From positions 1 through 7,276 of the forward strand of contig JASHUV010000018.1 in assembly GCA_030039825.1 (NCBI GenBank): a stretch of 7,276 bases of DNA. The letters are read 5' to 3'. This stretch comes from Thermoplasmata archaeon (lineage in GTDB: Archaea > Thermoplasmatota > Thermoplasmata > Lutacidiplasmatales > UBA184). The position numbers and the translations under genes are program-made. The notes beneath the pieces are model-generated. The model was given only the letters and a program-made list of their open reading frames with translations. It made no database searches and was not told where the DNA came from. Below are positions 5,713-7,276 of this stretch, in pieces (within the stretch, counting starts at the first letter, position 1; every line of letters begins with the position of its first letter).

Positions 5713-7276
5713 GTGAGGGGCCCGGTGCCGCCACCGAAATCGCCCGCGGCCGCCAAGCCGTCGGGCGCGGCCGCTGCCGCGGCGAAGACGCCCACCCCGC
5801 TGACGTCCTCGCTAAGGCCGTCGGACGTCCAGCGCGCCAAGGAGGACGCGCTCCTCCAGCTCAAGATCGGGCGGGAGGCCCACTACGCCTCGGTCGTCGT
5901 CTTCGCCGCCCTTCTCCTCGCCGCCCTCCTCGTCCTGCTCGTCCCCCCCTCCTACGGGTCGAAGCCCCTGCACGGTCTCGCGTCGCTCTACGTTCTCCTC
6001 TTCGTCCTCGGGAGCGGACTGTACCTGAGCCTCTTCGCGCTCCGCTCGAAGTGGGAGGAGTACCAGATCTGGCCCTGGGAGCCTCACTTCTCCGTCACGG
6101 TCGGGGCCGTCGTGTTCAACGCGGCGCTCACGGTCCTCGGGCTCGGCACGATCTTCGGGGTCGGTCCGACCGCCCACTGGGGGATCTGGCCGGCGTTCTA
6201 TCCCCTCGCCTTCCTCGGCGTCACCCTCCCCCTCGTCGGTCTCGCCCTCACCTGGTCGGAGTGGACGCAGAACAAGGCGGCGACGATCGGCGCGTCGATC
6301 ATCCCGACCCTCCTCGCGCTCGTCGTCTTCGTCCCCGGGATCAAGCCCACCACCGAGCAGTTCGTGGTCGCCCTCACCCTCGCCGCCGGCGGGGGGCTCG
6401 TCCAGATGGCGGGATCCCTCCTCCACCTCGTGGCGTCCGGGACCCGGGCCCACGAGCGGGCGGTCCTCCTGAGCGGCCAGGACCGGCTCGCCCAGGTCGC
6501 CCACGAGCTCCGGGAACGGGAGGAGTCCCTCCGCTACCGGGAGGCGAGCCTCATCGGCCGCGAGGCCGATGTGGAGAACGAGGAGATCGCCACCCAGCGC
6601 AAGCTCGAGGGGATCGAGGAGGCGCGCACCCATGCCACGGCGCTCGAGACCGAGGCCCAGACGCGGGCGAACACCCTGACCCGGCTCCAGCGGGAGCTCG
6701 CGGTCAAGCTCGCCGAGACGAACGCCCGGGCGCGCTCGCTCGAGGACCAGGCGACGGCGATCGGCCTGCGCGAGAAGGACCTCGAGGCGCGCCTGCCGAA
6801 GCTCGGGGAGCGCGAGCGGGAGACGATCCGTCGCGAGGGGGAGCTCACCTCCCGCGAGGCGACCGTCCAACAGCGGACGAAGGAGCTCGACCAGCGGGCG
6901 ACCCGGTCCGAGGAGCTCGACAAGCGCCTCGCCGCCCGGCGCGAGGAGATCGAGCGCAAGACCTCCGAGCTGATGGCCCGGGAGTCGAACCTCCCGGCGT
7001 CCGCCGCGGGCGGCGCCGCGCCACCGGCCCCGGAAGGGGGCGCGGACCCGGCGCCCGCCGGCGAGCCCGGCGCCCTCACCGCCGAGCGGGCGAAGATCGA
7101 GGCGATCAGCAAGGAGCTCCAGGCCGTCCGTGCCTCCCTGACGAGCGAACAGGAGGCCGTCGCCGCGTCCCGGGAGGCGATCGAGCGTCAGGCGCAGGAG
7201 CTCGCCCTCCGGGAGTCGCGCGCCGGAGAGCGGGAGAAGGAGGCGGACGACCGCCGCCAGCTCTCGCAGGAGAACG
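5713..7276 (+). CDS. Six-helix membrane protein with long cytoplasmic coiled coil (3' partial, uncharacterised)
   Basis: The frame runs 521 codons from GTG 5713 to the window end without a stop, so the C-terminus is missing. I do not recognise a named family. Residues 1-57 are an Ala/Pro/Lys-rich tail. Six hydrophobic segments follow at about 58-78, 89-110, 126-148, 159-181, 192-210 and 217-241. Charges in the loops (R/K near 111-113, K near 187, R near 244-248) fit the positive-inside rule with both ends in the cytoplasm. Residues 247-427 form a charged helix with seven-residue periodicity, 428-454 are an Ala/Pro/Gly linker, and helix-forming sequence resumes to the end. The start is uncertain: GTG 5713 fits a leaderless transcript from the TATA-like box at 5685, while GTG 5725 has GGTGAG at 5712-5717 seven bases upstream as a possible ribosome binding site. 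A membrane-tethered scaffold or sensor is possible, but no enzymatic or signalling domain is visible. Confidence 0.85.
   Translation, partial: MRGPVPPPKSPAAAKPSGAAAAAAKTPTPLTSSLRPSDVQRAKEDALLQLKIGREAHYASVVVFAALLLAALLVLLVPPSYGSKPLHGLASLYVLLFVLGSGLYLSLFALRSKWEEYQIWPWEPHFSVTVGAVVFNAALTVLGLGTIFGVGPTAHWGIWPAFYPLAFLGVTLPLVGLALTWSEWTQNKAATIGASIIPTLLALVVFVPGIKPTTEQFVVALTLAAGGGLVQMAGSLLHLVASGTRAHERAVLLSGQDRLAQVAHELREREESLRYREASLIGREADVENEEIATQRKLEGIEEARTHATALETEAQTRANTLTRLQRELAVKLAETNARARSLEDQATAIGLREKDLEARLPKLGERERETIRREGELTSREATVQQRTKELDQRATRSEELDKRLAARREEIERKTSELMARESNLPASAAGGAAPPAPEGGADPAPAGEPGALTAERAKIEAISKELQAVRASLTSEQEAVAASREAIERQAQELALRESRAGEREKEADDRRQLSQEN
5884..6435 (+). other. Six-transmembrane-helix region of the coiled-coil protein
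   Basis: These codons encode six hydrophobic stretches of about 19-25 residues separated by short loops. The longest cytoplasmic loop (about 111-125) is rich in Trp and Glu. The third external turn contains the P-G-I-K-P-T-T-E stretch before helix 6. Nothing in the helices marks a channel selectivity filter, transporter motif or heme or metal ligand cluster, so the region may serve as an anchor or as a ligand-sensing module like those before many signalling domains. Confidence 0.75.
6451..6993 (+). other. Long charged coiled coil with strict heptad periodicity
   Basis: Residues 247-427 of the membrane protein are dominated by Glu, Arg, Ala, Leu and Lys with almost no helix breakers. Arg recurs every seven residues with a hydrophobic residue four positions later: R269/L273, R276/L280, R283/V287, then R353/L357, R360/L364, R374/L378, R381/V385, R388/L392, R409/I413 and R423/L427. 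The early and late blocks are in the same register. Only one of the two usual core positions is reliably hydrophobic, so this may be a loose coiled coil or a stiff single helix. Confidence 0.78.

Noticed and set aside
5812..6870. Long open frame on the minus strand across the membrane/coiled-coil gene
   Set aside because: It mirrors the plus-strand gene, whose translation shows six membrane helices and ordered heptads. The minus-strand product is a featureless Arg/Glu/Gly/Leu-rich sequence, as expected opposite GC-rich codons.
6534..7112. Second minus-strand open frame with Ser/Arg-rich product
   Set aside because: It is antisense to the coiled coil; the Ser/Arg repeats are the complement of the Glu/Arg/Leu heptad codons, and no domain is visible.

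Overview
The window is very GC-rich, about 70% G+C by eye, with strong G/C preference at third codon positions. It holds three plus-strand genes in one tight row and almost no non-coding DNA. The organism is most likely an archaeon, perhaps a high-GC member of Thermoplasmatota. This is an inference from three things: a giant surface protein crowded with N-glycosylation sequons and held by a C-terminal membrane helix, a lone TATA-like box in front of gene 3, and the lack of clear Shine-Dalgarno sequences before genes 1-2. No rRNA or marker protein is present to confirm it.

Region 1 (2-4765) is the 3' part of a gene for a giant extracellular protein. Its reading frame is open to the first base, so the N-terminus and any signal peptide lie outside the window. 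The visible >1,580 residues form a chain of about 13-14 carboxypeptidase-regulatory-like beta-sandwich repeats. Many repeats carry a closely spaced cysteine pair. About 43 N-X-S/T sequons are spread over the ectodomain, lysine is almost absent, and the chain ends in one transmembrane helix and a short Arg/Pro-rich tail.

Region 2 (4768-5688) is a class I SAM-dependent methyltransferase that starts two bases after the first stop codon. It is probably co-transcribed with the surface protein, but its substrate cannot be read from the sequence.

Region 3 (5713-7276, running off the end) encodes an uncharacterised membrane protein: a low-complexity N-tail, about six transmembrane helices, then a long charged coiled coil with a strict seven-residue period, an Ala/Pro/Gly linker and a second helical segment. 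A TATA-like octamer overlaps the methyltransferase stop codon about 25 bases upstream of its first GTG, suggesting its own, possibly leaderless, promoter.

The genes do not form a recognisable pathway. The common theme is the cell envelope: one exported repeat protein, one membrane-bound coiled-coil protein, and a soluble methyltransferase between them. No RNA genes, CRISPR, mobile elements or convincing terminators are visible.
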